A stretch of 64,000 nt of DNA from an uncultured Paracoccaceae bacterium. Lineage in GTDB: Bacteria > Pseudomonadota > Alphaproteobacteria > Rhodobacterales > Rhodobacteraceae. The stretch spans positions 2,294,001-2,358,000 of the forward strand of contig CANLNT010000001.1 of NCBI GenBank assembly GCA_947492825.1, given 5' to 3'. Below are positions 46,645-62,439 of this stretch, piece by piece. The notes below the pieces were generated by a model. The model saw only the letters and a list, made by a program, of their open reading frames with translations, searched no databases and was not told the DNA's origin. The position numbers were made by a program, and so were the translations under genes. How positions within the stretch are numbered: position 1 is the first letter of the stretch; each line of letters starts with the position of its first letter.

Positions 46645-47730
46645 TCAGACCGGTCGATGGAAGCGTCGGGTGCCTGCATCATGGGCCAGAATGGCCGCCT
46701 CGCTTGGGGTCAGCACGCGGCGCGCATAGGCCCCGTAGGACGCCGCATCGCGGGCAAGATCGGGCAGACGGTCAAACATGCGGTCCTGCGTATCGGGCTG
46801 CATGGTGGCAAGTGCTGCACTTGCGGGATGAAAGCTTTCTGTCGCCACGCCGTTGGCAAAAACGATCTCGTGCTGCGGCAACATGATGTGGATGTAATCC
46901 ACCTGCCGAATGGCCCGGTCGCGAATGACAGAGGTGTCATTGATCAGATCACGGGCCGCGACCAAAACCTCATCCGCGCGGAACAGCGCCTGTGCCCGCG
47001 CGCCGCGCAGCACCACTCGGTGATCGGGCGATACCAGCAGGCCCGCGTCAGGCACATCTTCGTCCAGCGCGCCGCGCCGTAGCCGAATGGGGGCCAGCTC
47101 TGGCATCACCATCAGCCGCGCGCCTGTCACCCGTCGCAGCCCGATCCACAGGATCTCGGCCGCGCCATTGTCCTGCGTCTGCACGAAATCACCCTCAACC
47201 AGACTGGCCACATCGCGCGGGCCAAACGGAGTTTGGATCATGGTGCCAGGTGTGAAACAGACCACGCCGCCGGAATCGGCATGGGCCTGATCGCGCACCC
47301 TTGCGCTGACGCTTTGACGCACCACCCAGAGCTCTGCCCCGCGCGGCGGGATGATCCCGTGAAACAACAAAAGCGGCTTGCGCCCAGCCCCGGTGGGGAT
47401 CAGCGAGATATCCCACGACCTTCGGCCATCGGTGACCACAAAACCGTTGTCAAAAAGCGGATCGTTCAGGATCAGCGGATCGTCCTGCTGTGTCACCCGG
47501 TCCTGCGCCATCAACCGCCGCACGGTCAGGGCCGCGCGCTTGCGCATGTCTGCCATCCCCTCGGCCTCGCCTAGGGGCAAAATGCCCCGTGGGCCATCCA
47601 CGCGCACCGCCTCCCCGGTCCAGGACCAGACAGCGCCCGCGCGCAAATCTGCGACAGGCGCGGCGTGGTTGCCGTCCAGCTCTGTCTGCGACCATGAAAT
47701 AACAAACGTGCCTTTGAAGCCCGTTTTCAT
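46645..47730 (-). CDS. Hint (hedgehog/intein-type) domain-containing protein
   Basis: About 361 residues of the Roseobacter-type Hint family. The Hint fold is visible as VCFTPGTMIQTPFGPRDVASLVEGDFVQTQDNG (nucleophile Cys at its start), then ILWIGLRRVTGARL, PIRLRRGAL, LLVSPDHRVVLRG and YIHIMLPQHEIVFANGVATESFHP. A roughly 150-residue N-terminal domain with no recognised family precedes it, and no signal peptide is seen. No terminal Asn or splice-acceptor residue is present, so self-splicing is doubtful; function is unknown. I prefer ATG 47730 (MKTGFKGTFVISWSQTELDG is the usual start). It lies upstream of the giant DUF11 gene on the same strand. Confidence 0.87.
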   Translation of the reverse strand: MKTGFKGTFVISWSQTELDGNHAAPVADLRAGAVWSWTGEAVRVDGPRGILPLGEAEGMADMRKRAALTVRRLMAQDRVTQQDDPLILNDPLFDNGFVVTDGRRSWDISLIPTGAGRKPLLLFHGIIPPRGAELWVVRQSVSARVRDQAHADSGGVVCFTPGTMIQTPFGPRDVASLVEGDFVQTQDNGAAEILWIGLRRVTGARLMVMPELAPIRLRRGALDEDVPDAGLLVSPDHRVVLRGARAQALFRADEVLVAARDLINDTSVIRDRAIRQVDYIHIMLPQHEIVFANGVATESFHPASAALATMQPDTQDRMFDRLPDLARDAASYGAYARRVLTPSEAAILAHDAGTRRFHRPV

Positions 47731-47838
47731 ACCTGTAACTCTGCCTATCTCGCGCCGCGTCATTGGGTGCGCGGCGATCTGAGAGCAACGTTACTCCACC
47801 GCGGAATCGCGGATCAAGTGCCTGTCACGCATTAAGTT

Positions 47839-48735
47839 TCAAAAGTTGAAGCCAAGCCGCAGTGACCCCAGCACCTGCCCGCCGTCTTGTCCGTCAAATT
47901 CCTCGGACAAATAGGTCGCCCCGTAAAACACGGTGAAGTTCGGCGCAGGTTGCCACAGTACACCCAACCGCGCGCGCTGACGCTGATCAAGTGCTGTCAC
48001 ACCACGGGACGCAGGCAGATAGGCGCTGTCGCCAATCGCCGCAATATCAGCCCCCGCCAGCACCGCCCAACCGGTTTGCCCAGCATCTGTGCCGCGATAG
48101 GGCTGGCCGGTCACATCATCGCGTAGCCAAAGATCGTCCTGGCCGACGTTGCCAATCAGCACATCCGCGCCAATGCGCGCGATCTGCTCTGTCCCGCTGC
48201 GCAGCTCTGCAAAGGGCCGTAAGCTGACGGTCTCGGACACACGATAGGTATAAGTGGCAGAGGCGCGCGCGCCAAAAATCGTCTCGTTCGGCAGCTGGTT
48301 CGCCGTCAAGGGCGCGCGCAAATCAAAGGCATCGTGGAACTTTTCCTGAAACACCGACAACCCGGTTTGCGGCCCGATGAATGCCACATCCGCCCCCAGC
48401 GCATAATGCCAGGGCCCGTCGCCAAAATGCGTTTGCGCACTCAGCGTGATCGCACCCACGTAAGGCCGATCCACGCCGCCCGCACCCGGCGAGATGATCT
48501 CGGTCATGGCGCGGTATTCGATGATGTTGCCAAAGGCGCGGTTGGCTGGGTCATACGGCCCGTTCGCGCGCAAATGGCTATAAACATACGACCCGCTGCG
48601 CCAACGATCCCGCCCATCGCCAAAGTAATCATTGGTGAACAGCCGACCGGTGCCAATCGTTTCGCGCGGTTCGGCCTGTGCAGGCTGAAGGGTCATCAAG
48701 ATTGCAGCAGCGGCAGCAGCAAGTCGGCGCATCAT
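47839..48735 (-). CDS. LpxR-type lipid A 3'-O-deacylase family outer-membrane protein
   Basis: 298 residues with a signal peptide (RRLAAAAAAILMTLQPAQA). The mature protein starts with GRLFTNDYFGDGRDRWRSGSYVYSHL, matching the Asn-Asp...Ser region of LpxR, and continues to FIGPQTGLSVFQEKFHDAF, where the conserved His lies. Alternating strands to a C-terminal LRLGFNF indicate a 12-strand-type barrel. LpxR removes the 3'-acyloxyacyl group of lipid A at the cell surface, with calcium. The gene is divergent from glgB. Activity is inferred from the family only. Confidence 0.82.
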   Translation of the reverse strand: MMRRLAAAAAAILMTLQPAQAEPRETIGTGRLFTNDYFGDGRDRWRSGSYVYSHLRANGPYDPANRAFGNIIEYRAMTEIISPGAGGVDRPYVGAITLSAQTHFGDGPWHYALGADVAFIGPQTGLSVFQEKFHDAFDLRAPLTANQLPNETIFGARASATYTYRVSETVSLRPFAELRSGTEQIARIGADVLIGNVGQDDLWLRDDVTGQPYRGTDAGQTGWAVLAGADIAAIGDSAYLPASRGVTALDQRQRARLGVLWQPAPNFTVFYGATYLSEEFDGQDGGQVLGSLRLGFNF

Positions 48736-48938
48736 CAGTCCTTTGTCAAAATCTGGAACAGACCTATGTCACTTCTCAGATGTGTTCCACAGATGTTGCG
48801 CCAAGCAGGCCATTTTGTGACCCCGCCAAGACCTTTGCCGGGCGTCGCCAAACAGCCAAATTTGATGCAAATCCTTGGATTACTTGCAAATAGCGCCGAT
48901 CCCGTGTCCACTTGGACGGTGCAACCGCCGGAGAAGCT

Positions 48939-51161
48939 ATGCCTAAGACCCGCCAACCCGCCGTGCCAGATGCTGCAGCGTTGATCGACCACAACGCCGC
49001 GCGTGACATCCTTGCAGGGCGCTGCGGTGATCCTTTTGGGCAACTCGGCCTGCAACAGCGCGACGGGCATTGGCTGCTGACCGCCTTTGTGCCCGGGGCC
49101 GCCCAGGTGTCTGCCCTGATTGGTGCAAAGACGGTCAAACCGCTTGACCCGCTGCCCGACTATCCGGGTCTTTTTGTGCAGGTGTTTGCCAAGCCGCCAA
49201 AGTACCGATTGCAGGCCGAAAGCGACGGTCACAGCTGGACCTTTGACGACCCTTACAGCTTTGGGCCCGTCCTGGGTCAGGACGATCTTTATTATCTGGG
49301 CGAAGGCAGTCATCAACGCCTGTGGACTGCCCTTGGTGCGCATGTGCTGCAACACGAAGGCACTGCTGGCACACATTTTGCCGTCTGGGCGCCGAATGCG
49401 CAGCGCGTTTCGGTTGTTGGCAACTTCAACATCTGGGATGGCCGCCGCCACCCGATGCGCCGCGCCAGCGACAGTGGCATCTGGGAAATCTTCCTGCCCG
49501 GCATCGCTGCCGGAGAGGCTTACAAATATGAAATCGTCGGCCCCGATGGGGCCACCCTGCCCCTGCGCGCCGATCCCGTGGGCTTTGGTGCCGAACATCC
49601 TCCCCGCACGGCCTCTGTCGTGCGTGACATCTCGGGTGCCACATGGTCTGACAAAAGCTGGATGAAGACCCGCGCCAAGGCGCAGAACATCGACGCCCCG
49701 ATCAGCGTGTACGAGGTCAACCTTAACAGTTGGAAACGCGCCGAGGGCAACCGCCCGCTGTCCTACACCGAACTTGCCACTGATCTGGTCGAGTACGTCG
49801 CGTGGATGGGTTTCACGCATATTGAGCTGATGCCGATCTCTGAATATCCCTTTGACGGGTCGTGGGGTTATCAGCCGGTGGGCATGTATGCCCCCACCAT
49901 CCGGCACGGCACACCCGATGAATTCCGCGCATTTGTGGATGCCGCACATGCCAAGGGCATTGGCGTCTTGCTGGATTGGGTGCCGGGGCACTTCCCCACC
50001 GATGCCCACGGGCTGGGGCAATTTGACGGCACGCATCTTTATGAACACGCCGACCCCAAGGAAGGGTTCCATCAGGACTGGAACACCCTGATCCCCAACT
50101 TTGGACGGCACGAGGTGGCGAACTACTACACCTCTAACGCCTTGTATTGGCTGGATGAATACCACCTCGATGGGCTGCGCGTGGATGCCGTGGCGTCGAT
50201 GCTTTACCGCGACTATTCCCGCAATGACGGGGAATGGATTCCCAACAAGGACGGCGGGCGCGAGAATTACGAGGCGATCGCGCTGCTGCAGAACATGAAC
50301 ACCCTGACCTATGGGCAATGCGATGGCATCATGACCGTGGCCGAGGAATCCACCGCCTTTCCCGGCGTCAGCCGCCCCGTCGACCACGGGGGTCTGGGGT
50401 TCGGGTTCAAATGGAATATGGGCTGGATGAACGACAGCCTGCATTTCATGCAATTGGACCCGGTGCACCGCAAGCACCACCACCATGAAATGACGTTCAG
50501 CCTGCATTACGCATTCTCTGAAAACTACATCCTGCCCATTAGCCATGACGAGGTGGTGCACGGCAAAGGATCAATGCTCAACAAGATGCCCGGCAGCCAA
50601 TGGGAACGATTTGCGAACCTGCGCGCTTACTATGGTTTCATGTGGACCCATCCGGGCAAAAAGCTGCTCTTTATGGGTCAGGAATTCGCGCAGGCCGCGG
50701 AATGGAACCACAACCAAAGCCTCGATTGGCACGAATGTGACCACGGCCCCCACAAGGGGATGCAGATGTGGGTGCGTGATCTGAACCGCGCCTACCGCGA
50801 CCTACCCGCGCTGCACGTGAACGACACGCGACCCAGCGGTTTTCAATGGCTCGAAGCGAACGATGCCGCCAATTCGGTCTTTGCATTCCTGCGCGTCGGC
50901 AACCCTGGCGATGCACCCGTGGTCGTGGTGATGAACCTCACACCGGTTGAGCGCACCGACTACCGCGTCGGCCTGCCGGCTGCGGGTGACTGGACCGAAG
51001 TTTTGAATTCAGACGCCGAAAGCTATGGCGGCGGTGGGCGCGGTAATCTGGGAGGAGTGACCGCACAAGACACACCGTGGATGGGGCAAGACCACTCTGC
51101 CACGCTGACGCTGCCACCACTTTCGACGCTAATACTGACGCAAAAGACCAAGGGAGGATGA
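48939..51161 (+). CDS. glgB: 1,4-alpha-glucan branching enzyme
   Basis: 740 residues, GH13. It makes alpha-1,6 branches in glycogen. It has an N-terminal carbohydrate-binding CBM48 region ([25 protein letters not shown]). The barrel has the nucleophile region [18 protein letters not shown], the acid in [15 protein letters not shown], and [13 protein letters not shown] with the transition-state Asp. I chose ATG 48939 with GGAGAAG upstream; an upstream TTG at 48912 lacks a ribosome site. It is first in the glgB-glgC-glgA-glgX-pgm operon. Confidence 0.97.
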   Translation: MPKTRQPAVPDAAALIDHNAARDILAGRCGDPFGQLGLQQRDGHWLLTAFVPGAAQVSALIGAKTVKPLDPLPDYPGLFVQVFAKPPKYRLQAESDGHSWTFDDPYSFGPVLGQDDLYYLGEGSHQRLWTALGAHVLQHEGTAGTHFAVWAPNAQRVSVVGNFNIWDGRRHPMRRASDSGIWEIFLPGIAAGEAYKYEIVGPDGATLPLRADPVGFGAEHPPRTASVVRDISGATWSDKSWMKTRAKAQNIDAPISVYEVNLNSWKRAEGNRPLSYTELATDLVEYVAWMGFTHIELMPISEYPFDGSWGYQPVGMYAPTIRHGTPDEFRAFVDAAHAKGIGVLLDWVPGHFPTDAHGLGQFDGTHLYEHADPKEGFHQDWNTLIPNFGRHEVANYYTSNALYWLDEYHLDGLRVDAVASMLYRDYSRNDGEWIPNKDGGRENYEAIALLQNMNTLTYGQCDGIMTVAEESTAFPGVSRPVDHGGLGFGFKWNMGWMNDSLHFMQLDPVHRKHHHHEMTFSLHYAFSENYILPISHDEVVHGKGSMLNKMPGSQWERFANLRAYYGFMWTHPGKKLLFMGQEFAQAAEWNHNQSLDWHECDHGPHKGMQMWVRDLNRAYRDLPALHVNDTRPSGFQWLEANDAANSVFAFLRVGNPGDAPVVVVMNLTPVERTDYRVGLPAAGDWTEVLNSDAESYGGGGRGNLGGVTAQDTPWMGQDHSATLTLPPLSTLILTQKTKGG

Positions 51162-51163
51162 CG

Positions 51164-52435
51164 ATGAAGCCGACACCAAATCAACGCCTGTCAAACAGGG
51201 CCATGGCCTTTGTGCTTGCCGGGGGTCGTGGGAGCCGCCTGAAAGAGCTGACAGATACCCGCGCCAAACCTGCCGTCTACTTTGGCGGCAAGACCCGGAT
51301 CGTCGACTTTGCCCTGTCCAACGCGCTGAATTCTGGCATCCGCAAGATGGCGATTGCCACGCAGTACAAGGCCCATTCGCTGATCCGCCACTGCCAGCGC
51401 GGCTGGGGCTTTCTACGCGCGGAACGCAACGAATACCTTGATATCCTGCCCGCTTCGCAGCGCATATCAGAGGAAAAATGGTATCTCGGCACCGCTGATG
51501 CCGTGGCCCAGAACATTGACATTATCGACAGCTATGACGTTGATTTCATTGTCGTCCTTGCGGGCGATCACATCTACAAGATGGACTATGAAATCATGTT
51601 GCAGCAGCACCTTGATAGCGGTGCGGATGTGACCATCGGCTGCTTGACCGTCCCCCGGATGGAAGCGACGGCCTTTGGCGTCATGCACTGCGACACCAAG
51701 GACCGGATCACCGCCTTTCTTGAAAAACCCGCTGATCCGCCCTGCATCCCCGGTGACGCCGATCATGCGCTTGCCTCGATGGGCATTTATGTCTTCCGCT
51801 GGGAATTCCTGCGCGAATTACTGCTGGCGGACATGGCCGACAAAAAGTCCAGCCATGACTTTGGCAACGACATCATTCCGCACATCGTCAAGAACGGCAA
51901 AGCCATGGCACACCGGTTCGAGGATAGCTGTGTCACCAGCGGGTTGGAAACTGAACCCTATTGGCGCGATGTGGGCACGATTGATGCCTTCTGGCGGGCC
52001 AACATCGACCTGACCAGCTTTACCCCGCCGCTTGATCTGTATGACACAAGCTGGCCGATCTGGACCTATGCCGAAAGCGTGCCACCGGCCAAATTCATCC
52101 ACAACGAAGAGGGGCGGCGCGGTAATGCAGTCTCCTCGATGGTGTCCGGCAACTGCATCATCTCAGGCTCTGAAATCAAGGAATCGCTGCTGTTCACGGG
52201 GGTTCGCACGCATTCGTTCAGCTCGCTTGATCGCGTGGTGGCCCTGCCCCATGTGGAGGTGAACCGCAAAGCCCAGCTTAAGGATGTGGTGCTGGATCGC
52301 GGCGTTGTGGTGCCCGAGGGCCTTGTCGTTGGCGAAGACCCCGAAGAAGACGCCAAGTGGTTCCGCCGCACCGACAGTGGCGTGGTGCTGATCACCGCAC
52401 CGATGCTGGCGCGCCGCGCGGCAGAGCTTGGCTGA
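51164..52435 (+). CDS. glgC: Glucose-1-phosphate adenylyltransferase
   Basis: 423 residues. It makes ADP-glucose, the committed step of glycogen synthesis, and is usually allosterically controlled. Motifs are the nucleotide loop [57 protein letters not shown] and [10 protein letters not shown] left-handed beta-helix C-terminal domain follows ([58 protein letters not shown]). Start ATG 51164 lies 6 bases from GGGAGG; an ATG at 51158 overlapping the glgB stop is too close to that site. Coupled to glgB. Confidence 0.96.
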   Translation: MKPTPNQRLSNRAMAFVLAGGRGSRLKELTDTRAKPAVYFGGKTRIVDFALSNALNSGIRKMAIATQYKAHSLIRHCQRGWGFLRAERNEYLDILPASQRISEEKWYLGTADAVAQNIDIIDSYDVDFIVVLAGDHIYKMDYEIMLQQHLDSGADVTIGCLTVPRMEATAFGVMHCDTKDRITAFLEKPADPPCIPGDADHALASMGIYVFRWEFLRELLLADMADKKSSHDFGNDIIPHIVKNGKAMAHRFEDSCVTSGLETEPYWRDVGTIDAFWRANIDLTSFTPPLDLYDTSWPIWTYAESVPPAKFIHNEEGRRGNAVSSMVSGNCIISGSEIKESLLFTGVRTHSFSSLDRVVALPHVEVNRKAQLKDVVLDRGVVVPEGLVVGEDPEEDAKWFRRTDSGVVLITAPMLARRAAELG

Positions 52436-52436
52436 C

Positions 52437-53863
52437 ATGGGCGGTCGGGTTCTGTCGGTCGCCTCAGAGGTGGTGCCGTTTATCAAGACCGGCGGGTTGG
52501 CGGACGTGGCAGGCGCCCTGCCCGCCGCCTTGGCCGATCACGGCTGGGACATGCGCACGCTGATGCCCGGCTATCGCGGGCTGGTCAAAAAAACCAAGGC
52601 CAGACATGTGCTGTGGTCGAGCGATGACCTGTTCGGCGGTCCGGCGACAGTTAAAACCGGGGCGCTGGATGGGCAGTCTGTGATGTTGCTGGACGCGCCG
52701 CATCTGTTTGACCGCGCAGGCGGCCCTTACGGCGACCCCGACGACTTTAAGGACAATGCCCTGCGCTTTGCCGCGCTGTCCTGGGCAGCCGCCCAGATCG
52801 CGCAGCACGGGCTGACCGATGGCTGGACGCCCGATGTGCTACACGCGCACGACTGGCAAGCAGGCTTTGCCCCCGCCTATCTGCGCTTTGCGGGGTCATC
52901 GGTGAAGACCGTCATGACCGTTCACAACATCGCGTTTCAAGGCAATGCATCCGCCGCGATGCTGGGGCAATTGATGTTGCCATTTGATCAATTCAACACG
53001 GAATGCCTGGAATACTGGGGGCATTTGTCCTCACTCAAGGCCGGGCTGGTCACCGCGGACGCCATCACCACCGTCAGCCCCACTTACGCGGCAGAGTTGA
53101 TGCGCCCGGAATTCGGCATGGGGCTGGATGGGGTCATCGCCAACCGGGCGGCTGATCTGCACGGCATCCTGAACGGTGTTGATGACACCGTCTGGAACCC
53201 GCAAACCGACCCAGAAGCGAAACCATATTCCGCCAAGTCGCTGACCGGCAAATCCGCCAATCGCAAGGCACTGATGGCCGAATTTGGCCTCAAGGGGATC
53301 AAGGGGCCTCTGGCCATCATCGTCAGCCGCCTGACCGAACAAAAAGGTATCGACCTGCTGGCGGGCACGATCCCCGCCTTTATCGCAGGTGGTGGCGGGC
53401 TAGCGGTGCTCGGCTCCGGCGCTGCCTATCTGGAAGAACAGCTCAAGGATTTGGCCAAGGCGCATCCGGGCAAGGTTGGCCTGCGCATTGGCTATGATGA
53501 AGCGCTGAGCCACCGGATGTTTGCAGGCGGCGATGCGGTGCTGGTGCCCAGCCGCTTTGAACCCTGCGGGCTGACACAGTTGTACGGGCTGCGCTATGGC
53601 ACAATCCCGGTGGTCGCGGCCACCGGCGGGCTGGCAGACACGGTGATTGATGCCAATCCGATGGCCGTCGCGGACAAGGTTGCCACCGGCATTCAGTTCC
53701 ACCCCGTCGACCAGATCGCGTTCGCCCATGCGCTGCAGCGCCTGCTGGCGCTTCATGCCGAAAAGTCACTCTGGCGTGTCATGCAGAAACGCGGGATGAC
53801 GCAGGCGCTCGGCTGGGCTACATCCTCGGGCAAATACGCGAAACTGTATGAAAGCCTGATTGC

Positions 53864-53867
<4 letters not shown>
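52437..53867 (+). CDS. glgA: Glycogen synthase (ADP-glucose dependent)
   Basis: 476 residues, glycosyltransferase family 5. The ADP-glucose-binding KTGGLADVAGALPAAL lies at the N-terminus. DVLHAHDWQAGFAPAYL and TVHNIAFQGNASAAMLGQL follow. The C-terminal Rossmann domain carries PSRFEPCGLTQLYGLRYGTIPVVAATGGLADTV. It elongates alpha-1,4-glucan chains. ATG 52437 is one base after the glgC stop; a TTG at 52428 is a weaker alternative. The stop overlaps the glgX start (GTGA). Confidence 0.97.
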
Positions 53868-58632
<4,765 letters not shown>

Positions 58633-58738
58633 GCGCTCCCCCTCACAGGCTGCTGATAACACACCCCGTGTCCCCGCAATAGCCGCGGATGCAATGATGA
58701 AAATGGGGCTTGCGAAACGTCGCTTTCAAACGCAGTAT

Positions 58739-58750
58739 GCAAGCGCTTTC
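58739..58750. promoter_or_regulatory. LacI-type operator between aglK and the LacI gene
   Basis: GCAAGCGCTTTC contains the perfect 8-bp palindrome AAGCGCTT (58741-58748) with the central CG of LacI-family operators. It lies about 107 bases upstream of the LacI start. The remainder of 58633-58881 holds a partly symmetric GAAACG...CGCTTTC segment but no gene. Confidence 0.45.
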
Positions 58751-58881
58751 TACGGCGGACACTTTTGTGAATCACCGTGATCGTCAGTGCTGCGATTTTC
58801 GCCGCTGACATGTGTGCGTAGGCGGGGATCAGGTTTTGGGAGGAGCCCCCCGTCTGCGGACCACACCCTAGAGTCAGGACC

Positions 58882-59934
58882 CTAGGACAGCACAGCCGAC
58901 CCATCCGCGCCGAAAAAGTGCAGATCATCCGCCGACAACTGTAGCCCAACCTGATCACCCGGTGCCAGATCGCTGTTGCCAGTCACCCGCACGGTGACCT
59001 GACCCAGATCACCGCAGGCCAGAATGACAAAGGTATCCGCGCCCAGATATTCCAGCACATCCACCGTGCCATCAATCTGACCACTGCCGAGGGCACCCAG
59101 CGTGATATGCTCGGGCCGAATGCCCAGATGCGTGGCAGGCGCGCTGCGCCCGTAAGCGCCACCGCGATGGCCTGACAGCGCATAGGCGTCACCGGATGTC
59201 TGGCAGGGCATCACATTCATGCGCGGGCTGCCGATAAACTGCGCCACGAACAGGTTTGCAGGCCGCTCGTACAGCTCGCGCGGGCTACCCACTTGCGCAA
59301 TCTTGCCCGCATCAAGCACCACAATCCGGTCCGCCAGCGTCATCGCCTCGACCTGATCGTGGGTGACATAAATCATCGTGGTCTTGAGCGACTGATGCAA
59401 CTTGGCAATCTCGTATCGCATCTCGACCCGCAAAGAGGCGTCAAGGTTCGAAAGCGGTTCGTCAAACAGGAACGCCGTTGGGTCGCGCACGATTGACCGG
59501 CCGATTGCCACGCGCTGGCGCTGCCCGCCTGAAAGGTCCTTGGGCCGCCGGTCCATATAGTCGTCCAGCTTCAGCACACGCGCGGCCGCGTTCACCTTGG
59601 CGTCAATGTCTTCCTTCGGCAGCCCCGCCGATTTCAGCGGAAAGCCCACATTGTCGCGCACCGACATATGCGGATAAAGCGCGTAAGACTGGAACACCAT
59701 CGCCAGCCCCCGCTTGCTGGGCGGCTCTGCGGTCGCATCGCGGTCGCCCACCATGATCTGCCCGCGAGAGGTTTCCTCCAGCCCCGCTATCATCCGCAAC
59801 AAGGTCGATTTTCCGCAGCCCGATGGGCCCACGAAGATGATGAACTCGCCCTCTTCCATTGCCAGATCAACACCTTTGATGACCTGCACATTGCCAAACC
59901 ATTTTTCGACGGATCGTAGCTCTATCGAAGACAT
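58882..59934 (-). CDS. aglK: Alpha-glucoside-type ABC transporter ATP-binding protein
   Basis: 350 residues. Walker A is GPSGCGKST (K42), the signature [18 protein letters not shown], Walker [13 protein letters not shown] and the H-loop THDQVEA. A regulatory C-terminal OB-type domain follows ([17 protein letters not shown]). It is the last gene of the agl operon on the minus strand and shares one base with the preceding hydrolase gene (TGATG-type overlap). It powers AglF/AglG. Confidence 0.93.
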   Translation of the reverse strand: MSSIELRSVEKWFGNVQVIKGVDLAMEEGEFIIFVGPSGCGKSTLLRMIAGLEETSRGQIMVGDRDATAEPPSKRGLAMVFQSYALYPHMSVRDNVGFPLKSAGLPKEDIDAKVNAAARVLKLDDYMDRRPKDLSGGQRQRVAIGRSIVRDPTAFLFDEPLSNLDASLRVEMRYEIAKLHQSLKTTMIYVTHDQVEAMTLADRIVVLDAGKIAQVGSPRELYERPANLFVAQFIGSPRMNVMPCQTSGDAYALSGHRGGAYGRSAPATHLGIRPEHITLGALGSGQIDGTVDVLEYLGADTFVILACGDLGQVTVRVTGNSDLAPGDQVGLQLSADDLHFFGADGSAVLS

Positions 59935-61196
59935 CAGGCCGCCCCTTGTTGCTGGGTTGTTTCACGTTCACGCCCGGCCCAGGTCAGCCAGATCGCCGCC
60001 GTCCAAGTGAAATCGGCACCGCCACAGGGGGTCATATCCACCGGGTCGAAATATTCATAGAAACCGTGCTTGCGGATCAGCGCCGCCGTCTCGGCCCGCA
60101 GCCGTTCGGACAGATCCGCATGACCGCTTTCAGTCAGGCCAAGCGCAATCAGCGCATTGACCACCGGCCATGTCGGCCCGCGCCAATAACGGCGCGGATC
60201 GAAAATCTTGTTTTCCGGATCGGCCGAGGGGATGCCGTAATTGACCGCATCCCAGGCCCGCATCAGTTCTGCATCCAACCGCGGGTTCCCGGCACCCGCG
60301 ACATAGGCCAGAAACGCACCCGACCCCAGCACACCTGCAAAGGCATCCGTGCGCAGGTTGCGCGCGTCATAGGCACCCAGCGCATCGTTCCAGATCAGCG
60401 GCAAGGCAGAGCGAAGCTCGGTCGCCCAAGCCTCCAGCGTGCTGACATCCTCGCCCAGCGCACGGCCAATTGCGGCCAAATCCTCATGCGCGCGCAGCAG
60501 CACAAAGGTGATGCCGGGATCAGCCATCAGAAACGGCCCCTCGGCAACAATCCGGGCCTGATCCCACCCCGTCTCGCGCCCGAACTGCAGCATCGCGATA
60601 TAGCGGTCGTAGTCTTCCTTGCCGGGCCGCATCTCGGGGTCGACATGGCCTGTGTCGCGACGCGTGTAGTCGCCGACACGCGACCCATCGACACCTGCCA
60701 TGCCGATATCCCAATCGGGGCAATTGTCGCGCCCGCTTTCCCACGGATGGGTGATCGCGACCGGTCCGGTGGTGCAGCGGAAATCATGCCACCAGCGGTG
60801 CCATGCGACCAGCTTGGGGAACAGCGCCTTGATCCGCGCCGTACCCGCCGCCTCATCCGCCGCCCAGATCTGGCGCGCGATAATCGCCGCAACCGGCGGC
60901 TGGCTGATGCCCGAAGATGCGGGCGTGCGGCCCGTGCCCCAGACATCCGGTCCGGGAAAATACCCCGGATCAGACTGGTGGAAAATGATATGCGGTACCA
61001 TCCCGTCGTCCCACTGGCTTGCCATCAGCGTGTCCAGCTCGTCCCAGGCCCGGCCAATATCAAAGGTCGAAAACCCCCAGGCCGCAAAGGCGCTGTCCCA
61101 GTTCCACTGATAGGGATAAAGCCCATGGGTCGGCACGGTATAACCACCCCTGTCATTGCGTCGCAGGATTGCGCGCGCCTCGTCATCAAGGTTCAT
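59934..61196 (-). CDS. GH63 / mannosylglycerate-hydrolase-like (MGH1) glycosidase
   Basis: 420 residues forming an (alpha/alpha)6 barrel, without a signal peptide. Family marks are [32 protein letters not shown] (putative acid D157), [17 protein letters not shown] and [23 protein letters not shown] (putative base E381). Related enzymes hydrolyse mannosyl- or glucosyl-glycerate and other alpha-glucosides. It occupies the operon position where a GH13 alpha-glucosidase (aglA) is usual. Substrate is therefore an open question: a compatible-solute glycoside is possible. It overlaps aglG by four bases. Confidence 0.82.
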   Translation of the reverse strand: MNLDDEARAILRRNDRGGYTVPTHGLYPYQWNWDSAFAAWGFSTFDIGRAWDELDTLMASQWDDGMVPHIIFHQSDPGYFPGPDVWGTGRTPASSGISQPPVAAIIARQIWAADEAAGTARIKALFPKLVAWHRWWHDFRCTTGPVAITHPWESGRDNCPDWDIGMAGVDGSRVGDYTRRDTGHVDPEMRPGKEDYDRYIAMLQFGRETGWDQARIVAEGPFLMADPGITFVLLRAHEDLAAIGRALGEDVSTLEAWATELRSALPLIWNDALGAYDARNLRTDAFAGVLGSGAFLAYVAGAGNPRLDAELMRAWDAVNYGIPSADPENKIFDPRRYWRGPTWPVVNALIALGLTESGHADLSERLRAETAALIRKHGFYEYFDPVDMTPCGGADFTWTAAIWLTWAGRERETTQQQGAA

Positions 61197-62407
61197 CCTT
61201 TGACACTCCCCGCCGTCAGGCCCTTGGTCATGAATTTTTCCAGCCCCAGAAACAGCGCCATAATCGGCACGGTGGCAATCACCGAGCCCGCCATCAGATG
61301 CTGGCGCGGAATTTCCGAGGAATTAAGCGACGCGATCCCCCGCGTCAGTGTGAATTTCGATGGGTCATCCAGCAGCATGAAGGCCAGCAGGAACTCGTTC
61401 CAGGCGATCATGAAAACATAAAGCGAAACAGAGGCGAGCGCCGGCAGCGACAGCGGCAAGGTGATCTTCCAGATCACCTTTAGCCGGCTTAGCCCGTCCA
61501 TCAGCCCGGCCTCTTCAATCTCGGCGGGTAACCCACGGAAATAGCCTTGCAACATATAAAGCGCCACGGGGATCGTCGTGACCGGATAGATCATGATGAT
61601 CCCACCCAGCGAATTGCGCAGGCCGGTCATGGAAAAGGCGATGTAGATCGGCAGCGCCAGCACGATCATCGGCACCATATAGATCAGCAGGATCGAGCGT
61701 GAAAACGCCGCCTGCCCCCGGAACCGCAATCGCGCCACCGCATAGGCACCGGGGATCGCAAAGGCCAGCGTGATGAAGACGGTCAGCACAGAGATCGCGA
61801 AGGAATTGAACAGATAGGTGCCGAAATTGAACTGTCGGAACAGCTCATCATAGGACCGGAACAGCCCCCAGCCCTTGCTCAGGTCGATTGAGAAATCGAG
61901 CGGGTTCTGGATCAGCTCCGCCTGGTTCTTCAGGCTGGTCATCACCATCACATAGAACGGGATCAGCACAATCGCGGTAAAGAAGATATATCCGAAACCG
62001 GTCAGGAACCGGATCACTGCTGCCTCAAACTCATGCCGGGTCAGCGCGCCGGGGGTGATGTCGGTCAGGATGACCGCCGTCGACACCGCAAAGCTGCCGG
62101 CCAGAATGACCGCCCCAATCACTTGCGCCACACCGCCAACACCCGCGCCGGTCAACATCGGACCGATCCCGAACAGCACCAGCGCCACAATCGCCGCGCC
62201 AATCAGTTCCTGCATCACCGCGCTGCGGCCCCAGGCCACGATCAGCGCGCCACCCAAGCCGCCCCACAACAACGAAAGCAGGATACCGGGGCGGAACGCA
62301 TCGCCGGTGGCAAAGGACATCGCCACACCCACGGTCGTGGACAGGACCACCATCCACAACGCCCCCAGCACAGGGCCTGTCACATAGCCAAACCTCAGAC
62401 CTTGCAT
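61193..62407 (-). CDS. aglG: Alpha-glucoside-type ABC permease with extra N-terminal membrane domain
   Basis: 404 residues, about 100 longer than a standard MalG-like permease. Residues about 1-140 add roughly four hydrophobic helices (VLGALWMVVLSTTVGVAMSF, LLSLLWGGLGGALIVAWG, IGAAIVALVLFGIGPMLTGAG, VIGAVILAGSFAVSTAVIL). The six-span core follows, with EAA loop EIEEAGLMDGLSRLKVIWKITLPLSLP and the classic ending [17 protein letters not shown] 62407 has an AAGAAGGAGG ribosome site; the frame open further upstream runs through the palindromic element and is not coding. Confidence 0.9.
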   Translation of the reverse strand: MQGLRFGYVTGPVLGALWMVVLSTTVGVAMSFATGDAFRPGILLSLLWGGLGGALIVAWGRSAVMQELIGAAIVALVLFGIGPMLTGAGVGGVAQVIGAVILAGSFAVSTAVILTDITPGALTRHEFEAAVIRFLTGFGYIFFTAIVLIPFYVMVMTSLKNQAELIQNPLDFSIDLSKGWGLFRSYDELFRQFNFGTYLFNSFAISVLTVFITLAFAIPGAYAVARLRFRGQAAFSRSILLIYMVPMIVLALPIYIAFSMTGLRNSLGGIIMIYPVTTIPVALYMLQGYFRGLPAEIEEAGLMDGLSRLKVIWKITLPLSLPALASVSLYVFMIAWNEFLLAFMLLDDPSKFTLTRGIASLNSSEIPRQHLMAGSVIATVPIMALFLGLEKFMTKGLTAGSVKG

Positions 62408-62439
62408 CGCGGGTCCTCCTTCTTCTGGCCAAAATAATC

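Noticed and set aside
46645-47730. Hint protein as an active intein or hedgehog-type self-splicing element
   Set aside because: The Hint motifs are present, but there is no C-terminal His-Asn with a following Cys/Ser/Thr, nor an extein interrupted by it. A stand-alone Hint protein of unknown role is the safer call.
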